64,000 bases of DNA from Pseudomonas parafulva (GCF_002021815.1 NZ_CP019952.1:341001-405000); one strand, 5' to 3'; positions 38,502-50,245 are shown, counted from the first letter of the stretch. Translations and numbers: made by a program. Notes: generated by a model from the letters alone, not told the origin.

Positions 38502-41500
38502 TCAGTCTTTGGCGACCTCCTTGAGCGTGAGCTCGCGCAGCAGTGCCTGCTCCTCGAGCTCCCGGTCCACTTGCAAGCCTTGTTGCAAGACCACCTCTTC
38601 CTGCAGCGGATGGCTGGTATTGGCCAGTTCCATTACCCGCTGGCGGTACCGGTTCTCAATTTCCTCGAACCGCTCGGCGTATTCACCGCGAAGGCGCTGG
38701 GTCCAGTCCTGGTTGGACAGCAGGTAATCGATGAAGGCTTCGCTGTGTTCGCGCTTGCGCACGTGTTCGAGAACGCTCGAAAGCTCATCGGCTGCCAGGT
38801 TGGCAGCACTTCGGAAACGCATACGGTCAGCGATGGGCAGCTCGAGTTCCTTGGCCAGCTCGCGGCGGTAGGCCAGGCGCACCGAAACCAGATCCCCCGG
38901 TATCGCGCGGTGCTGGGCAAGGCGTTCGAGTTCCTCTACCCGGAACAGCTGCAGCAGCCTTTGACGCATCTGCTGCAGGCTATCCCCCGCATCAATCACG
39001 ACACGTTGATGCATCAGGTACAACTCGATGTTGTTGAACGCCTGAAGCGCACCGTCATGGCAAGTTTGTGCGCCACTCTCGTCAGGCAGCGCCTCTACAG
39101 CGATGCTTTCCAGCAATGGCCGCTCGGCCGGGTTGCTCGCCGCCGCGACCAGCATCAGTCGCACCCGTTCGCAGAAGCTGCCCCGGGTGGCAGGCTCCAC
39201 ATAAGGGGCCGCGTTTTGCAAACGGCCTGCCAGGCGCAGCAAGTCGCTGCCTGCAAGCGCCTCCCAGCATGCCTGCAAAGATTCATTTTGCAGTGCATTT
39301 CCCAGCATCCACGACTCCATCCGGGGGGTATCGTCACTGGCCACCGGGAAATGCGGGTGGTCCAGGGAGCCATCACTGGAACCGTCGGTGAGCAGTAGAT
39401 CGTTGGGAATGTCCAGGGCGAAGGAGAAGCTGTGGTGGCTGTCCGAAAACGTACGGACCCGCTGGATGGTGGCAGCTGGCAGCGGGTTGTCGAGCAAGGA
39501 CACGGAAGAAATCGGAATGGCGTTATCCAGATTCGACAGGATATGGTCTGGCAGTTCGGTGATGTTGTTCGAGCTGAGGTCCAGCAATTCGAGCGGCAGC
39601 AATTGATCGCACCAGCTTGGCCAGCCCTGCAGGTCCATGTTGCTCAGCACCAGGGACTGCAGATTCGCCGCGAGGTGAGCAGGGACGTGGTTGATGGCGC
39701 CCACCCGGTTGCCCGACAGGTCCAGTGAGGTGAGGTGGGGCAGGCGACCAAAGATCTCGAACATGGGTTGGTCGATTTCCAGGTTCATGTTGCGCAGTTC
39801 CAGGTACTCCAGCGCTGGCAAGCGCAGCAAGGCGGTAGGCAGTGTCGATTGCGGCGCTTGATGACCGTCTATGGTCAAGCGCGTGATACCTGGAAAGCGA
39901 CTGAGCAACTCATCGAGCTGCGCAGTCGTGCCCCGCAGGCGAGTCAAGGCCAGGGCGCGAACACGCTCGCCAAAGAATGGCGGCAGGCGCCTGGGGAAGT
40001 GCTCAATCGACACGTCTTCCAGTTGCAGCCTGAGGTATCGATGGCCCTGTTCCTGATGCGTCCAGAAATCGTTGATCGCCGTTTCAATGCGCTGACGCTC
40101 GGCCAGGGCGGTTTGTGTCAAAGGGTTGCTGGAACTCGATGCCTGCGCCCAGCCTTCGAGCGCTTCTCGTACCTGCGAGCGCTCGTTGCGCAGGCGCGTG
40201 ATTCCCTCGATAAGCGACGGCGGTTGGTCCACGCGAATGCCGGAAGTGTCCAGTTGCTCGTTCATAAGCAAACGCTGCACGTGAATTTCGTTTATAGGGT
40301 TGCCTTCAAGATTGATGACCGGCGGCAGGCGAAGTGATTCGGCTTCGTGCAGCAGGAACGTTGGCAGCGTGAGCAGGTTATTGTCGCGCAGCGACAGCTC
40401 ACCGATGCGGCTCAAGGCGTCGCTGCCGATGCCCATTGGCCATTGCGACAGCTGCATGCGGTCGAGCCCGAGGTAATTGAGTGTGAGCGCGTGGAAGCTA
40501 GGCCGGTTACTCTGCGCCAAGCGGTTTCCAGAGAGGTCCAGATGACGCAGTTGACCGGCGCCGGTCAGCATGTCCAGGTCACTGGAGGACAAGGCAATGT
40601 TCTGGTTGGTCAGTGCCAGGCGCTGCAACCGTGGCAGATTCTCCAGAATGGTGGGTATGCTGAACATGAATGCCGAGGGTGTTGCCCGGGGTGTGTAGGG
40701 ACGGTCGATTTCCAATGCCTCGAGTTGCGGCATCTGACGGAGCAGGCGTTGCAGCAAACGCTCGTTCTGCGCCCAACTGGCCATCGCGCCTGAGGGCAGG
40801 TCATACAAGATCAGGCTGCTCACTCGCTGGTAGAAGAACTCGGGTAAGTTCAGCGGAATATCAGCCAGAGAGATCTGCGCCAGGCGTAACACGGCCGAAC
40901 TCCGGTCGCCTTCGTCCAACGCCGTGTCATACCAGAACTGCACGATCGCCTCGCGCAATGCGTCGTAGTTGCGTGCTGCCTCGTCGGTCGGCGGCGAGAT
41001 GGCCTCGCTCCAGTCATCGAGCCTGCTTTGCAGTTCGGTGCGCTGTTCGGCCAAGCGTTGCAGGTGCTCGAAAATCTGCAGGCGGGTGCGGCCGCCACTG
41101 GCCAGCGTATTGATCACTTGATCGGCAGAGCGGCCGGTACGCTGCGCCAACTCCAGTGCCTCGACCGCTGCAATGAGTTGTGAGTGAGAGACCGCATGGG
41201 CTTGCGGGCCACCGCCGCTCAGCGGATACCCCAGGCGACCATCGGCAAGGCGCATGGGTGAGCGATAGCCGGGGCGCACCGGCCGCATGCCCAGAACCTT
41301 GCGCAAGGCTGGGCGAGGCAGCAGCGGGCTTTCCTGCATCAGGTGCTGCAGGGCCGGCGCGTCAGCCGCGCCGAGTTTTGCCATGACCTCTGGCAGCGCC
41401 GCGTGCAGCGCGGTAAAGAGGTCCGGATGTGCCGTTATCAGCCGAGATGGATCGTCTTGATCCTGGACGATGTACCCCGCATGGGCATGGATGATGGTTA

Positions 41501-44024
41501 CGCGGGGGCTGCCTTGCTCGGGGCCGACTGCCTCGGCTTGAGTGGGCCAGGACCCACCCCTTACGATTTGTAGTCTGGTTTCGGCAGGCCATTTGCTGAG
41601 TGTGGGCAGGGTGTGCAGCACCAGTCGATCGCTGTCCCAGCCTTGAGCCCCTACCAGGAACAACCCCTCGTAAGCCCGCGCCAGACGGACCTGTTGCAGA
41701 TAAACACGAATTTCCTCACTCAGCCGCAGCGGCACCCTACCGCTTGCCAGCACGCCTCGTTCGTTGGCATTGGCGCTGCTTACCAGCTCGTCGGCAATGG
41801 CGGCTGGAAGACCGGGGTATGCACGCATGATCGGTTCGGCATCGGGCAGTTGGGCCGATGTCATGCGGCTGTAGGCTCTGAAAAATTCGGTTGATCGGTC
41901 TGCCGTGGTGGGCAACTGGCTTATCGACTGGTCAAGCTTGAATCGCTGCAGCGTGTCTTGTAGCAACGCAGGCAACCGCTCGTTCTCCACCAGCGCCCTG
42001 CGCACGGCATCTTCGTCCGTGTCACTGATCTTTAGCATTCGTCGCAGCGTCGGCTCATCGAAGTCGGCACTTAGGTGCCCCATTCTTTGCAACAGTGTCG
42101 AACCTGTCCAGGTAGCTGGGCGGTCTGTGACCTGAACCCACGCGCCAGCGCCATTATGGCGCAGCGGTGGCTGATAGCGATGCTCGCCGCGTGGGTGTTG
42201 CAGCCGGTATTGGCCGGTGCCAGCGTCTGACACGACCCGATACTGGCGGCCCTGCAGTATCAGCCGTTGTTGACCCTCATGCACCAACAGGCCCTGCTCA
42301 TTGGGCACCCCTGCCTGCGGCAGTGGGTCCTGGATTTGATAGGGCGTGAGATCAGGTTTCCACAGACTTACCTGCCCATCAGGCATGCCCACGTCTTCCA
42401 GCTCCTCGATGAATGACGGGGTTTCTACGGGAGTGCGCGCGTCACCGGGTTCGTCGTCGGGTTCCTCGACGATGGGTTCGTCGCCCTCGGAGGCTTCCGA
42501 TGTTCCCTTGAGCGCATGGCCAGCAGCTGCCAGCGCAGCCATGACCGCTACGTTCTCGACGACATCGACCAGATAGTCGTAAGCCGTGTCGCGCTCGTCT
42601 GCTTCCCAGGCTTCGATGCCCTCATACACTTCATGGGCTAGCTGGACGATACCCACCAGTAGCATGGCCTCACCGAGGCCAGGCACGAAGAAGCCGGCGA
42701 TGTTCAGTGCCAGTAATGCGCGCTCGGCAATGAGTTCGCGGTGAGCCTGGGCCGCACGCCGGTCGACGATCTCGGTTGGAACGGCGTGAAAGAGAATGTC
42801 CTGTTCATGACGTTCCACCTTGCGAAAAGCCATGAGCCCCTCAAACGCGTGACTGAAAGGCGTTTGAACGGGATAGAGCCTGGCATTGGGATCGAGTACG
42901 GGCTCGTACACGCCGCGAGTACTCCAGCCCAGCGGCATCAGACGCGCTTGCAGGCGCTGTCGAACCATCGCCTTGTCGCGCTCGGGCACATGCTTGTCCA
43001 GGTAGCTCATGTCGGCCTGAAGCCGATCCCGCAGCGCGTCATGCATGGCCTGCGTATCAGCGAACTCCTTGAGAGGAGTATGCTCGTCGGCGGGAATGTA
43101 CAGCGCAACGCGGCTATCGGTAGCCGATTGCGTGTCGATGGCCACTACCCCCGTCAGTACGCAACCCCAGAGTTGCAGCTCGCTGAACCTGATCCCTGAG
43201 GCGTAAGGGTCCAGCTTTTGATCAAGCGGCACTGCCAGCGCGGCGGTGTAGAACGTCTCGCTGATATCGCCCTTCAAGCGAGCGTAATGCAGGGACTGCC
43301 GCCAGGCCGACCCCTCTGTTCGTCCCAGTGTTTGATACACCTCCAAGGCCACCTCGTCGGCACTGCGGTCGGCCGTTGCGGCCGGGTAATAGATCGCGTG
43401 GATCAGGTCGTGATATTTCCTACCAATGTCCAGCGTTCGACACAGGTCGGCGAAGGCCTCTGCCGGTATATCCAGCGCATTGGTGATGGGCACGGTGCCC
43501 ATGAAGCGTCGGTGGTCGAGAATCACCGATTTTTTCAGGAGCGCGTCGGGCGCATCCATGCCCCCCTCAACGGCGGCCGATGCCTCGAAATTATGCAGGG
43601 CTGCCTGAAGCAGTGAGCGGGTCGCCCGTTCCACGGCCTGCCGCCCGTCCAGGGCGTTGTGCTCCTTGATCAGGCGCGCGTCCACCAGGTAGCTCCGGTC
43701 GACATCTACCTGCAGACCAAAGCGTTCAGCGATGGCTTCGGTCAACGCCTTTCTAGCATAGCTCTTCAGGTCTGCAACCTGCTCGAACAGCGCCGCGACC
43801 TGCGCTTGGTGTTGACGGTGCTGAGCATGTTCCATGCTCCAGGCACGCGCGATGGCCGGTTGCTCTGTAATCGCTGACGCCAGCCAGGCAGGTGCCTGCC
43901 GCCAGTTGCGCAAGGCTTGATGCGTCTGGGCCGGGCTCTTTTTCAGCCACTGGGGGATGCGCTTGGCGATGGTGGAGTAATGGACACCTTGTAAGGGTAG
44001 GGTATCGCTGGTTGGGGTGGGCAT
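38502..44024 (-). CDS. Giant LRR protein with NEL-type E3 ubiquitin ligase domain
   Basis: A 1,840-residue protein. The N-terminal two-thirds resembles the dermonecrotic-toxin-like DUF6543 family, with a hydrophobic region at about 430-500 (LALNIAGFFVPGLGEAMLLV, then VAVMAALAAAGHAL). Two leucine-rich repeat blocks follow, about 1130-1270 (LRHLDLSGNRL, IGELSLRDNNL) and 1370-1520 (LTSLDLSGNRV, LELLDLSSNNITELP). The C-terminal 280 residues look like an NEL (IpaH/SspH-type) ligase: the catalytic CxD motif is CHD with Cys at 1655, in a helical domain. Such proteins ubiquitinate host targets. The start was set at ATG 44024, which has an AGGA site; the frame continues upstream to a TTG at 44138. No signal peptide is seen, so type III or type VI export is possible but not shown. 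It is divergent from pip. Confidence 0.8.
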   Translation of the reverse strand: MPTPTSDTLPLQGVHYSTIAKRIPQWLKKSPAQTHQALRNWRQAPAWLASAITEQPAIARAWSMEHAQHRQHQAQVAALFEQVADLKSYARKALTEAIAERFGLQVDVDRSYLVDARLIKEHNALDGRQAVERATRSLLQAALHNFEASAAVEGGMDAPDALLKKSVILDHRRFMGTVPITNALDIPAEAFADLCRTLDIGRKYHDLIHAIYYPAATADRSADEVALEVYQTLGRTEGSAWRQSLHYARLKGDISETFYTAALAVPLDQKLDPYASGIRFSELQLWGCVLTGVVAIDTQSATDSRVALYIPADEHTPLKEFADTQAMHDALRDRLQADMSYLDKHVPERDKAMVRQRLQARLMPLGWSTRGVYEPVLDPNARLYPVQTPFSHAFEGLMAFRKVERHEQDILFHAVPTEIVDRRAAQAHRELIAERALLALNIAGFFVPGLGEAMLLVGIVQLAHEVYEGIEAWEADERDTAYDYLVDVVENVAVMAALAAAGHALKGTSEASEGDEPIVEEPDDEPGDARTPVETPSFIEELEDVGMPDGQVSLWKPDLTPYQIQDPLPQAGVPNEQGLLVHEGQQRLILQGRQYRVVSDAGTGQYRLQHPRGEHRYQPPLRHNGAGAWVQVTDRPATWTGSTLLQRMGHLSADFDEPTLRRMLKISDTDEDAVRRALVENERLPALLQDTLQRFKLDQSISQLPTTADRSTEFFRAYSRMTSAQLPDAEPIMRAYPGLPAAIADELVSSANANERGVLASGRVPLRLSEEIRVYLQQVRLARAYEGLFLVGAQGWDSDRLVLHTLPTLSKWPAETRLQIVRGGSWPTQAEAVGPEQGSPRVTIIHAHAGYIVQDQDDPSRLITAHPDLFTALHAALPEVMAKLGAADAPALQHLMQESPLLPRPALRKVLGMRPVRPGYRSPMRLADGRLGYPLSGGGPQAHAVSHSQLIAAVEALELAQRTGRSADQVINTLASGGRTRLQIFEHLQRLAEQRTELQSRLDDWSEAISPPTDEAARNYDALREAIVQFWYDTALDEGDRSSAVLRLAQISLADIPLNLPEFFYQRVSSLILYDLPSGAMASWAQNERLLQRLLRQMPQLEALEIDRPYTPRATPSAFMFSIPTILENLPRLQRLALTNQNIALSSSDLDMLTGAGQLRHLDLSGNRLAQSNRPSFHALTLNYLGLDRMQLSQWPMGIGSDALSRIGELSLRDNNLLTLPTFLLHEAESLRLPPVINLEGNPINEIHVQRLLMNEQLDTSGIRVDQPPSLIEGITRLRNERSQVREALEGWAQASSSSNPLTQTALAERQRIETAINDFWTHQEQGHRYLRLQLEDVSIEHFPRRLPPFFGERVRALALTRLRGTTAQLDELLSRFPGITRLTIDGHQAPQSTLPTALLRLPALEYLELRNMNLEIDQPMFEIFGRLPHLTSLDLSGNRVGAINHVPAHLAANLQSLVLSNMDLQGWPSWCDQLLPLELLDLSSNNITELPDHILSNLDNAIPISSVSLLDNPLPAATIQRVRTFSDSHHSFSFALDIPNDLLLTDGSSDGSLDHPHFPVASDDTPRMESWMLGNALQNESLQACWEALAGSDLLRLAGRLQNAAPYVEPATRGSFCERVRLMLVAAASNPAERPLLESIAVEALPDESGAQTCHDGALQAFNNIELYLMHQRVVIDAGDSLQQMRQRLLQLFRVEELERLAQHRAIPGDLVSVRLAYRRELAKELELPIADRMRFRSAANLAADELSSVLEHVRKREHSEAFIDYLLSNQDWTQRLRGEYAERFEEIENRYRQRVMELANTSHPLQEEVVLQQGLQVDRELEEQALLRELTLKEVAKD

Positions 44025-44205
44025 TTCGTAGTCCTCAGCACGATGGGGTGAAGGACTCTGTAGGGCCGGGGACGGAGAAAGGAGGTAGATATGTCTGCCT
44101 GGCAACTGTATCGGGCCAGGCATGGAGTTGATGTACAAGCATGCTCTGCGCTCAATTCAGGTTTATGATGGCTCACGGCCGAACAACCTTCACACGGAGT
44201 GCGCA

Positions 44206-45177
44206 ATGCAGACCCTCTACCCGCAGATCAAACCCTACGCCCGGCACGATCTGGCCGTGGAAGCGCCACACGTGCTGTACGTCGATGAAAGCGGCTCACC
44301 CGAAGGTTTGCCGGTGCTCTTCATTCATGGCGGCCCGGGTGCAGGCTGCGATGCCCAGAGCCGGTGCTATTTCGATCCCACCCTGTACCGCATCATCACC
44401 TTCGACCAGCGCGGCTGCGGCCGCTCCACTCCCCATGCCAGCCTGGAAAACAACACCACCTGGCACCTGGTGGAGGACATGGAGCGCATCCGTGAACACC
44501 TGGGCATCGACAAGTGGGTACTGTTCGGCGGCTCATGGGGCTCCACGCTCGCCCTGGCCTACGCCCAGACCCACCCTGAACGCGTGCATGGCCTGATCCT
44601 GCGCGGGATCTTCCTGTGCAGGCCTCAGGAGATACAGTGGTTCTACCAGGAAGGTGCCAGCCGCCTGTTCCCGGACTACTGGCAGGACTACATTGCGCCC
44701 ATTCCACCGGAGGAGCGCGGCGATTTGGTCAGCGCGTTCCACAAGCGCCTGACCGGTTCTGACCAGATTGCCCAGATGCACGCGGCCAAGGCATGGTCCA
44801 CCTGGGAGGGCCGTACGGCCACGCTGCGGCCCAACCCCCTGGTGGTGGATCGCTTCTCCGAGCCGCAACGGGCCTTGTCCATCGCCCGCATCGAATGCCA
44901 CTACTTCATGAACAACGCCTTTCTCGAGCCGAACCAGCTGGTGCGCGACCTGCCCAGGATCGCCCACCTGCCAGCGGTGATCGTGCACGGGCGCTACGAT
45001 GTGATCTGCCCACTGGACAACGCTTGGGAGCTGCACCAGGCGTGGCCGAACAGCGAATTGAAGGTGATTCGTGATGCCGGGCATGCCGCCTCCGAACCGG
45101 GCATTACCGATGCCCTGGTGCGCGCAGCCGACCAGATGGCCAGGCGCCTGCTCGACTTGCCCCTGGAAGAAGCATGA
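44206..45177 (+). CDS. pip: Proline iminopeptidase
   Basis: A 323-residue alpha/beta hydrolase (peptidase S33) that removes N-terminal proline from peptides. The oxyanion-hole motif HGGPGAG, the nucleophile elbow GGSWGS, the DQRGCGRS loop and the Asp and His of the triad (GRYDVICP and [10 protein letters not shown]) are present. The ATG at 44206 follows ACGGAG and begins the conserved MQTLYPQI; the upstream in-frame extension lies in the divergent promoter region. It overlaps dtd by four bases, making a pip-dtd unit as in other Pseudomonas. Confidence 0.96.
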   Translation: MQTLYPQIKPYARHDLAVEAPHVLYVDESGSPEGLPVLFIHGGPGAGCDAQSRCYFDPTLYRIITFDQRGCGRSTPHASLENNTTWHLVEDMERIREHLGIDKWVLFGGSWGSTLALAYAQTHPERVHGLILRGIFLCRPQEIQWFYQEGASRLFPDYWQDYIAPIPPEERGDLVSAFHKRLTGSDQIAQMHAAKAWSTWEGRTATLRPNPLVVDRFSEPQRALSIARIECHYFMNNAFLEPNQLVRDLPRIAHLPAVIVHGRYDVICPLDNAWELHQAWPNSELKVIRDAGHAASEPGITDALVRAADQMARRLLDLPLEEA

Positions 45178-45611
45178 AGGGCCTGTTGCAACGGGTGCGC
45201 AACGCGCGGGTGGAAGTGCAGGGCCAGGTCATTGGCGCTGTTGAGCAAGGCCTGCTGGTACTGGTGGCCGTGGAGCCGGACGACACCCGCGAGCATGCCG
45301 ACAAGCTGCTGCACAAGTTGTTGAACTACCGCGTGTTCAGCGATGAGCAGGGCAAGATGAACCTGTCGTTGAAAGAGGTGGGTGGCGGTCTGCTGCTGGT
45401 CTCGCAATTCACACTAGCGGCCGACACCCGCAACGGCATGCGACCCAGCTTTTCCACGGCGGCACCCCCGGCCCTGGGGGCCGAGCTGTTCGACTACCTG
45501 GTGACGCAAGCCAGAGGCCGCCATGCCGACGTTGCTACCGGTCAATTCGGTGCCGATATGCAGGTGCACCTCGTCAATGATGGCCCTGTAACACTACTGT
45601 TACAAATTTAA
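45174..45611 (+). CDS. dtd: D-aminoacyl-tRNA deacylase
   Basis: A 145-residue editing enzyme that removes D-amino acids (and glycine) wrongly attached to tRNA. The defining motifs [17 protein letters not shown] and the Gly-cisPro segment NDGPVTLLL are present, and length is standard. The ATG overlaps the end of pip. Downstream, 45612-45874 is a 263-base gap without a gene; AGCCGCTT and AAGCGGTT at 45621-45648 form a weak hairpin that may terminate the unit. Confidence 0.96.
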   Translation: MKGLLQRVRNARVEVQGQVIGAVEQGLLVLVAVEPDDTREHADKLLHKLLNYRVFSDEQGKMNLSLKEVGGGLLLVSQFTLAADTRNGMRPSFSTAAPPALGAELFDYLVTQARGRHADVATGQFGADMQVHLVNDGPVTLLLQI

Positions 45612-45874
45612 GGTTAAAAAAGCCGCTTTCCTGAATGAATAAGCGGTTCTATACCATAAATAGTTGTTGCAGCCTGATGCGTTGTCACGCGACCTGCTGG
45701 ATAATCGCGCGCTGCATGAGGCCTGCGTTCGCAGGCCCGTTTCACTCTGACTCGAGCATTGTCCGTAGCCGTTTGGGGAATCATTACGCCCTTACGGGGT
45801 CCGAACAGTGCTCGCCAACCCGGCATTTGTCGCTGGCCGTTGGTTTCATGATCTGTTTTCGGCGAGGGTTGCTC

Positions 45875-47596
45875 GTGATTGTTAGTCCCCAAAAAGCATC
45901 AAGAATCCCCGGCGTCAGGCTACGCAAGGCGCTGATGGCCAGCATGGCAATCGTTGGCCTGATGAGCGCGGGCCAGCTGTGGGCATTCAATCTTGACGAT
46001 GTTGCCGCCAAGGCAAAGGATCTGGCCGGCCAGAAGTACGAAGCGCCCAAAAGCAACCTGCCGGCCGTTTTCCGCGACATGAAGTTCGCGGACTACCAGA
46101 AGATCCATTTCCTGCAGGAAAAGGCCGAGTGGGCCAACGACAAGACGCCGTTCAAGCTGTCGTTCTACCACCAGGGCATGCATTTCGATACGCCGGTGAA
46201 AATCAACGAAGTCACCGCCACCAAGGTCCAGGAAATCAAGTACGACCCGAGCCGCTTCGAGTTCGGCGACGTGCCGCATGATGCCAATGCCACCAAGAAC
46301 CTGGGCTATGCGGGCTTCCGCGTGCTGTACCCGATCAACAAGGCCGACAAGCAGGACGAAATCATGACCCTGCTTGGCGCCAGCTATTTCCGCGTCGTTG
46401 GCAAGGGCCATGTCTATGGCCTGTCGGCCCGTGGCTTGGCCATCGACACGGCGCTGCCCTCGGGCGAAGAATTCCCACGGTTCACCGAGTTCTGGGTCGA
46501 GAAGCCGCAGCCGGCCGACAAGCATTTAGTGATCTACGCGCTGCTGGACTCGCCGCGCTCAACCGGTGCCTACAAGCTCACCCTGCGTCCTGGCAACGAC
46601 ACGGTCGTTGACGTGCAGTCGCGCGTGTACCTGCGCGATCACGTCAGCCGCCTTGGCGTAGCGCCGTTGACCAGCATGTACCTGTTCGGCCCGAACCAGC
46701 CGTCCAAGGTCCTCAACTACCGCCCAGCGCTGCACGATTCCGAAGGCTTGTCCATCCATACCGGCAACGGCGAGTGGCTGTGGCGCCCGCTGAACAACCC
46801 CAAGCATCTGTCGGTCAGCAACTTCAGCGTCGAGAACCCGCGCGGGTTTGGTCTGATGCAGCGCCAGCGCGCCTTCAGCGACTATGAAGACCTGGACGAT
46901 AACTACCAGAAGCGCCCAAGTGCCTGGATCGAACCCAAAGGCGACTGGGGCAAGGGTACCGTCGACCTGGTGGAAATCCCGACGGCCGACGAAACCAACG
47001 ACAACATCGTTGCCTTCTGGAGCCCGGAAAAGCTGCCCGAGCCTGGCGAAGCGGCCGAGTTCGCCTACCGCCTGCACTGGACCATCGACGAGCCCAAGTT
47101 CCAGGCGCCTGAGTTGGGCTGGGTCAAGCAGACCCTGCGCTCCACCGGTGACGTCAAGCAGTCCAACCTGATCCGCCAGCCTGATGGCAGCGTGGCGTTT
47201 CTGGTCGACTTCGCAGGCCCGGCCCTGGCCGCCTTGCCTGAAGACACCCCAGTGCGCAGCCAGATCAGCGTGGGCGACAACGGTGAGGTGGTCGAGAACA
47301 ACCTGCGCTACAACCCTGAAACCAAGGGCTGGCGCCTGACCCTGCGCCTGAAGGTCAAGGAGGCCAACAAGTCGACTGAAATGCGTGCAGCGCTGGTACG
47401 TGATGTGCCGGTAGAGGCGCCAGCGCCTGCCAAGGACGCCAAGCAGGAAAAGGCGTCTGCCAAGCATGCCAAGGCCGAGAAGACCGTCAAAGCCGAACAA
47501 CCTGCCGCCGACGCGGCGCCCGCTGCCGGGGCTGCGGCCACCACCGAAAAGGTGCTGACCGAAACCTGGACCTATCAGTTGCCTGCCGATGAGTAA
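45875..47596 (+). CDS. opgG: Periplasmic glucan biosynthesis protein OpgG (MdoG)
   Basis: A 573-residue periplasmic protein needed for osmoregulated periplasmic glucan synthesis. A signal peptide ([22 protein letters not shown], about 12-32 in pieces) precedes the OpgG beta-sandwich domain ([19 protein letters not shown], and FSLSARG-like [11 protein letters not shown]). The C-terminus carries a Lys/Ala-rich extension ([18 protein letters not shown] region) before a terminal strand. A GTG at 45875 with GAGG upstream was chosen because it gives the conserved [17 protein letters not shown] start; the frame runs on upstream to 45635 without support. It overlaps opgH by 8 bases. Confidence 0.93.
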   Translation: MIVSPQKASRIPGVRLRKALMASMAIVGLMSAGQLWAFNLDDVAAKAKDLAGQKYEAPKSNLPAVFRDMKFADYQKIHFLQEKAEWANDKTPFKLSFYHQGMHFDTPVKINEVTATKVQEIKYDPSRFEFGDVPHDANATKNLGYAGFRVLYPINKADKQDEIMTLLGASYFRVVGKGHVYGLSARGLAIDTALPSGEEFPRFTEFWVEKPQPADKHLVIYALLDSPRSTGAYKLTLRPGNDTVVDVQSRVYLRDHVSRLGVAPLTSMYLFGPNQPSKVLNYRPALHDSEGLSIHTGNGEWLWRPLNNPKHLSVSNFSVENPRGFGLMQRQRAFSDYEDLDDNYQKRPSAWIEPKGDWGKGTVDLVEIPTADETNDNIVAFWSPEKLPEPGEAAEFAYRLHWTIDEPKFQAPELGWVKQTLRSTGDVKQSNLIRQPDGSVAFLVDFAGPALAALPEDTPVRSQISVGDNGEVVENNLRYNPETKGWRLTLRLKVKEANKSTEMRAALVRDVPVEAPAPAKDAKQEKASAKHAKAEKTVKAEQPAADAAPAAGAAATTEKVLTETWTYQLPADE

Positions 47597-50162
47597 TCCG
47601 AGCCCAAGGCCGGTATCGCTTGGCGAATACCTGGCCCACCTTCCACTGAGCGATGAGCAGCGCGCGGAACTTGCCACGTGCACATCGTTCAGCGAACTGC
47701 ACCAGCGCCTGGCGGCCACCTCGCCCGCCAGCCCAGCCGAGGCCGTGCAGGCCTCGGTGGGCTCGCGCCTGACGGTCGGCACTGCGGGCGAACTGGAAGA
47801 GGCCGAAATGCTCGGTGTGGACGGTAACGGGCGCCTGTGCCTGAAGATCGCGCCGCCCATCACGCGTACCAAGGTCGTGCCCGAACCATGGCGTACCAAT
47901 CTGCTGGTGCGGGCATGGCGGCGCCTGACCGGGCGTACCAACGTACCGCAGCCACCCAAGCGTGAGTTGCCGGCGGCCCGCTGGCGTACTGTCGGTTCGA
48001 TCCGCCGATACATCCTGTTGGCACTGATGATCGGGCAGACCTTGGTCGCTGGCTGGTACATGAAGAGCATCCTGCCCTACCAGGGCTGGTCGTTTGTCGA
48101 TCTGGACGAAATCTTCGCCCAGCCGATCTGGGATACGGTGGTGCAGGTATGGCCGTACGCCTTGCAGACGTCCATCCTGATTCTCTTCGGGATTCTGTTC
48201 TGCTGGGTGTCGGCCGGCTTCTGGACAGCCCTGATGGGCTTCCTCGAGCTGCTAACCGGGCGCGACAAGTACAAGATTTCCGGCAGCAGTGCCGGCAACG
48301 AACCCATCGCGCCAGACGCACGGACCGCGCTGGTCATGCCGATCTGCAACGAAGACGTGCCGCGGGTGTTCGCAGGCCTGCGTGCAACGTTCGAGTCGGT
48401 GGCAGCCAGCGGTAACCTGGACCGCTTCGACTTCTTTGTGCTCAGCGACACCAACGACACCGACATTGCCGTTGCCGAGCAACAGGCATGGCTGGACGTG
48501 TGCCGTGAAACCAAGGGGTTCGGCCGTATCTTCTACCGCCGTCGCCGGCGTCGGGTGAAGCGCAAAAGCGGTAACCTCGACGACTTCTGCCGCCGCTGGG
48601 GCAGCGAGTACAAGTACATGGTGGTGCTGGACGCCGACAGCGTCATGAGCGGCGAATGCCTGAGCAGCCTGGTGCGCCTGATGGAGGCCAACCCTGATGC
48701 CGGCATCATCCAGACCGGGCCCAAGGCGTCGGGTATGGATACCCTGTATGCACGCATGCAGCAGTTCGCCACGCGCGTATACGGCCCATTGTTCACGGCC
48801 GGCCTGCATTTCTGGCAGCTGGGCGAGTCGCACTACTGGGGGCACAATGCGATCATCCGCATGAAGCCGTTCATCGAACACTGCGCATTGGCGCCATTGC
48901 CAGGCAAGGGTGCGTTCGCTGGGGCCATTCTCTCCCACGATTTCGTCGAAGCCGCGCTCATGCGCCGTGCCGGTTGGGGGGTATGGATCGCCTATGACTT
49001 GCCGGGCAGCTATGAAGAACTGCCGCCCAACCTGCTCGACGAACTCAAGCGCGACCGTCGCTGGTGCCATGGCAACCTGATGAACTTCCGGCTGTTCCTG
49101 GTCAAGGGCGTGCACCCGGTGCACCGTGCCGTGTTCCTGACGGGTGTCATGTCCTACCTGTCTGCGCCGTTGTGGTTCCTGTTCCTGGTGCTGTCGACCG
49201 CGTTGCTGGCGACCAACACCTTGATGGAGCCCCAGTACTTCATCGAGCCGTACCAGCTGTACCCGCTGTGGCCTCAATGGCACCCGGAAAAAGCCGTGGC
49301 GTTGTTCTCCACCACCATCGTGCTGCTGTTCCTGCCCAAACTGCTCAGCGTCATCCTGATCTGGGCCAAGGGCGCGGTGGAGTACGGTGGGCGGATCAAG
49401 GTCACCTTGTCGATGCTCATGGAAATGCTGTTCTCCATGTTGCTGGCTCCGGTGCGCATGATCTTCCACACCCGCTTCGTGCTCGCCGCATTCCTGGGCT
49501 GGGCCGCCACTTGGAACTCTCCCCAGCGCGACGATGACTCCACGCCCTGGAGCGAGGCGGTCAAGCGCCATGGTCCGCAAACCTTGCTGGGCGTGGCATG
49601 GGCAGGCCTGGTAGCCTGGCTGAACCCCAGCTTCCTGTGGTGGCTGACGCCGATCGTGGGCTCGTTGATGCTGTCCATCCCGGTCTCGGTCATTTCCAGC
49701 CGTACCCGCCTGGGTCTGGCCGCCAAGGACGAGAAGCTGTTCCTGATTCCTGAGGAGTACGCCACGCCGCAGGAGCTGCTGGCCACGGACCAGTACACCC
49801 ACGAGAACCGCTGGCACGCCCTGCGCGACGGTTTTGTGCGCGCTGTGGTGGACCCGCGGCAGAACGCCCTGGCGTGCGCCATGGCCACTGCCCGGCACGG
49901 TCAGGCAGCACCCATCGAGGCCATGCGGGCCGAACGCATCGCCAAAGCCCTGGAAGTCGGCCCCCATGGGCTCGACCTGGGCACGCGCCTGGCATTGCTG
50001 AGCGATCCCGTTGCGCTGACCCGCCTGCACGACCAGGTATGGTCGCAGCAGCACGCGGCATGGATCGATGCCTGGCGCGCTTCGATCAAGAGCGACCCGC
50101 ATTCGCCGTTGTTGCCGCTGCATCCTGAACAGGAAGGCCAACCGGCGCTCGCAGGCTCTTGA
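47589..50162 (+). CDS. opgH: Glucans biosynthesis glucosyltransferase OpgH (MdoH)
   Basis: An 857-residue inner-membrane GT2 glucosyltransferase that polymerises beta-1,2-glucan from UDP-glucose for the periplasmic glucans. It has about eight membrane helices around a cytosolic catalytic domain with DADSV (metal and sugar-nucleotide binding), [12 protein letters not shown] and RDRRWCHGN (the (Q/R)xxRW motif). It overlaps the opgG stop, so the two proteins are made together. Osmotic regulation is expected for the family but no element is visible. Confidence 0.97.
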   Translation: MSNPSPRPVSLGEYLAHLPLSDEQRAELATCTSFSELHQRLAATSPASPAEAVQASVGSRLTVGTAGELEEAEMLGVDGNGRLCLKIAPPITRTKVVPEPWRTNLLVRAWRRLTGRTNVPQPPKRELPAARWRTVGSIRRYILLALMIGQTLVAGWYMKSILPYQGWSFVDLDEIFAQPIWDTVVQVWPYALQTSILILFGILFCWVSAGFWTALMGFLELLTGRDKYKISGSSAGNEPIAPDARTALVMPICNEDVPRVFAGLRATFESVAASGNLDRFDFFVLSDTNDTDIAVAEQQAWLDVCRETKGFGRIFYRRRRRRVKRKSGNLDDFCRRWGSEYKYMVVLDADSVMSGECLSSLVRLMEANPDAGIIQTGPKASGMDTLYARMQQFATRVYGPLFTAGLHFWQLGESHYWGHNAIIRMKPFIEHCALAPLPGKGAFAGAILSHDFVEAALMRRAGWGVWIAYDLPGSYEELPPNLLDELKRDRRWCHGNLMNFRLFLVKGVHPVHRAVFLTGVMSYLSAPLWFLFLVLSTALLATNTLMEPQYFIEPYQLYPLWPQWHPEKAVALFSTTIVLLFLPKLLSVILIWAKGAVEYGGRIKVTLSMLMEMLFSMLLAPVRMIFHTRFVLAAFLGWAATWNSPQRDDDSTPWSEAVKRHGPQTLLGVAWAGLVAWLNPSFLWWLTPIVGSLMLSIPVSVISSRTRLGLAAKDEKLFLIPEEYATPQELLATDQYTHENRWHALRDGFVRAVVDPRQNALACAMATARHGQAAPIEAMRAERIAKALEVGPHGLDLGTRLALLSDPVALTRLHDQVWSQQHAAWIDAWRASIKSDPHSPLLPLHPEQEGQPALAGS

Positions 50163-50173
50163 CCTGCGCCATA

Positions 50174-50245
50174 CGCGGGCCAGCCCGTTCTGACCTGCCC
50201 TGCAGCCGAGGCTTGCAGGGTCAGACCGGAGCGGGTTGGCCCGCG
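50174..50245. repeat. Imperfect inverted repeat after opgH
   Basis: CGCGGGCCAGCCCG (from 50174) pairs with CGGGTTGGCCCGCG (to 50245) and inner CCTGCA/TGCAGG arms continue the stem. It could terminate opgH and looks like a REP-type element. The remaining bases up to 50404 contain only the leader of the next gene. Confidence 0.65.

Noticed and set aside
44025..44138. Longer N-terminus for the NEL protein
   Set aside because: The first codon is TTG without a clear ribosome site, while the ATG at 44024 has AGGA at good spacing; the extension is low-complexity Pro/Ser.
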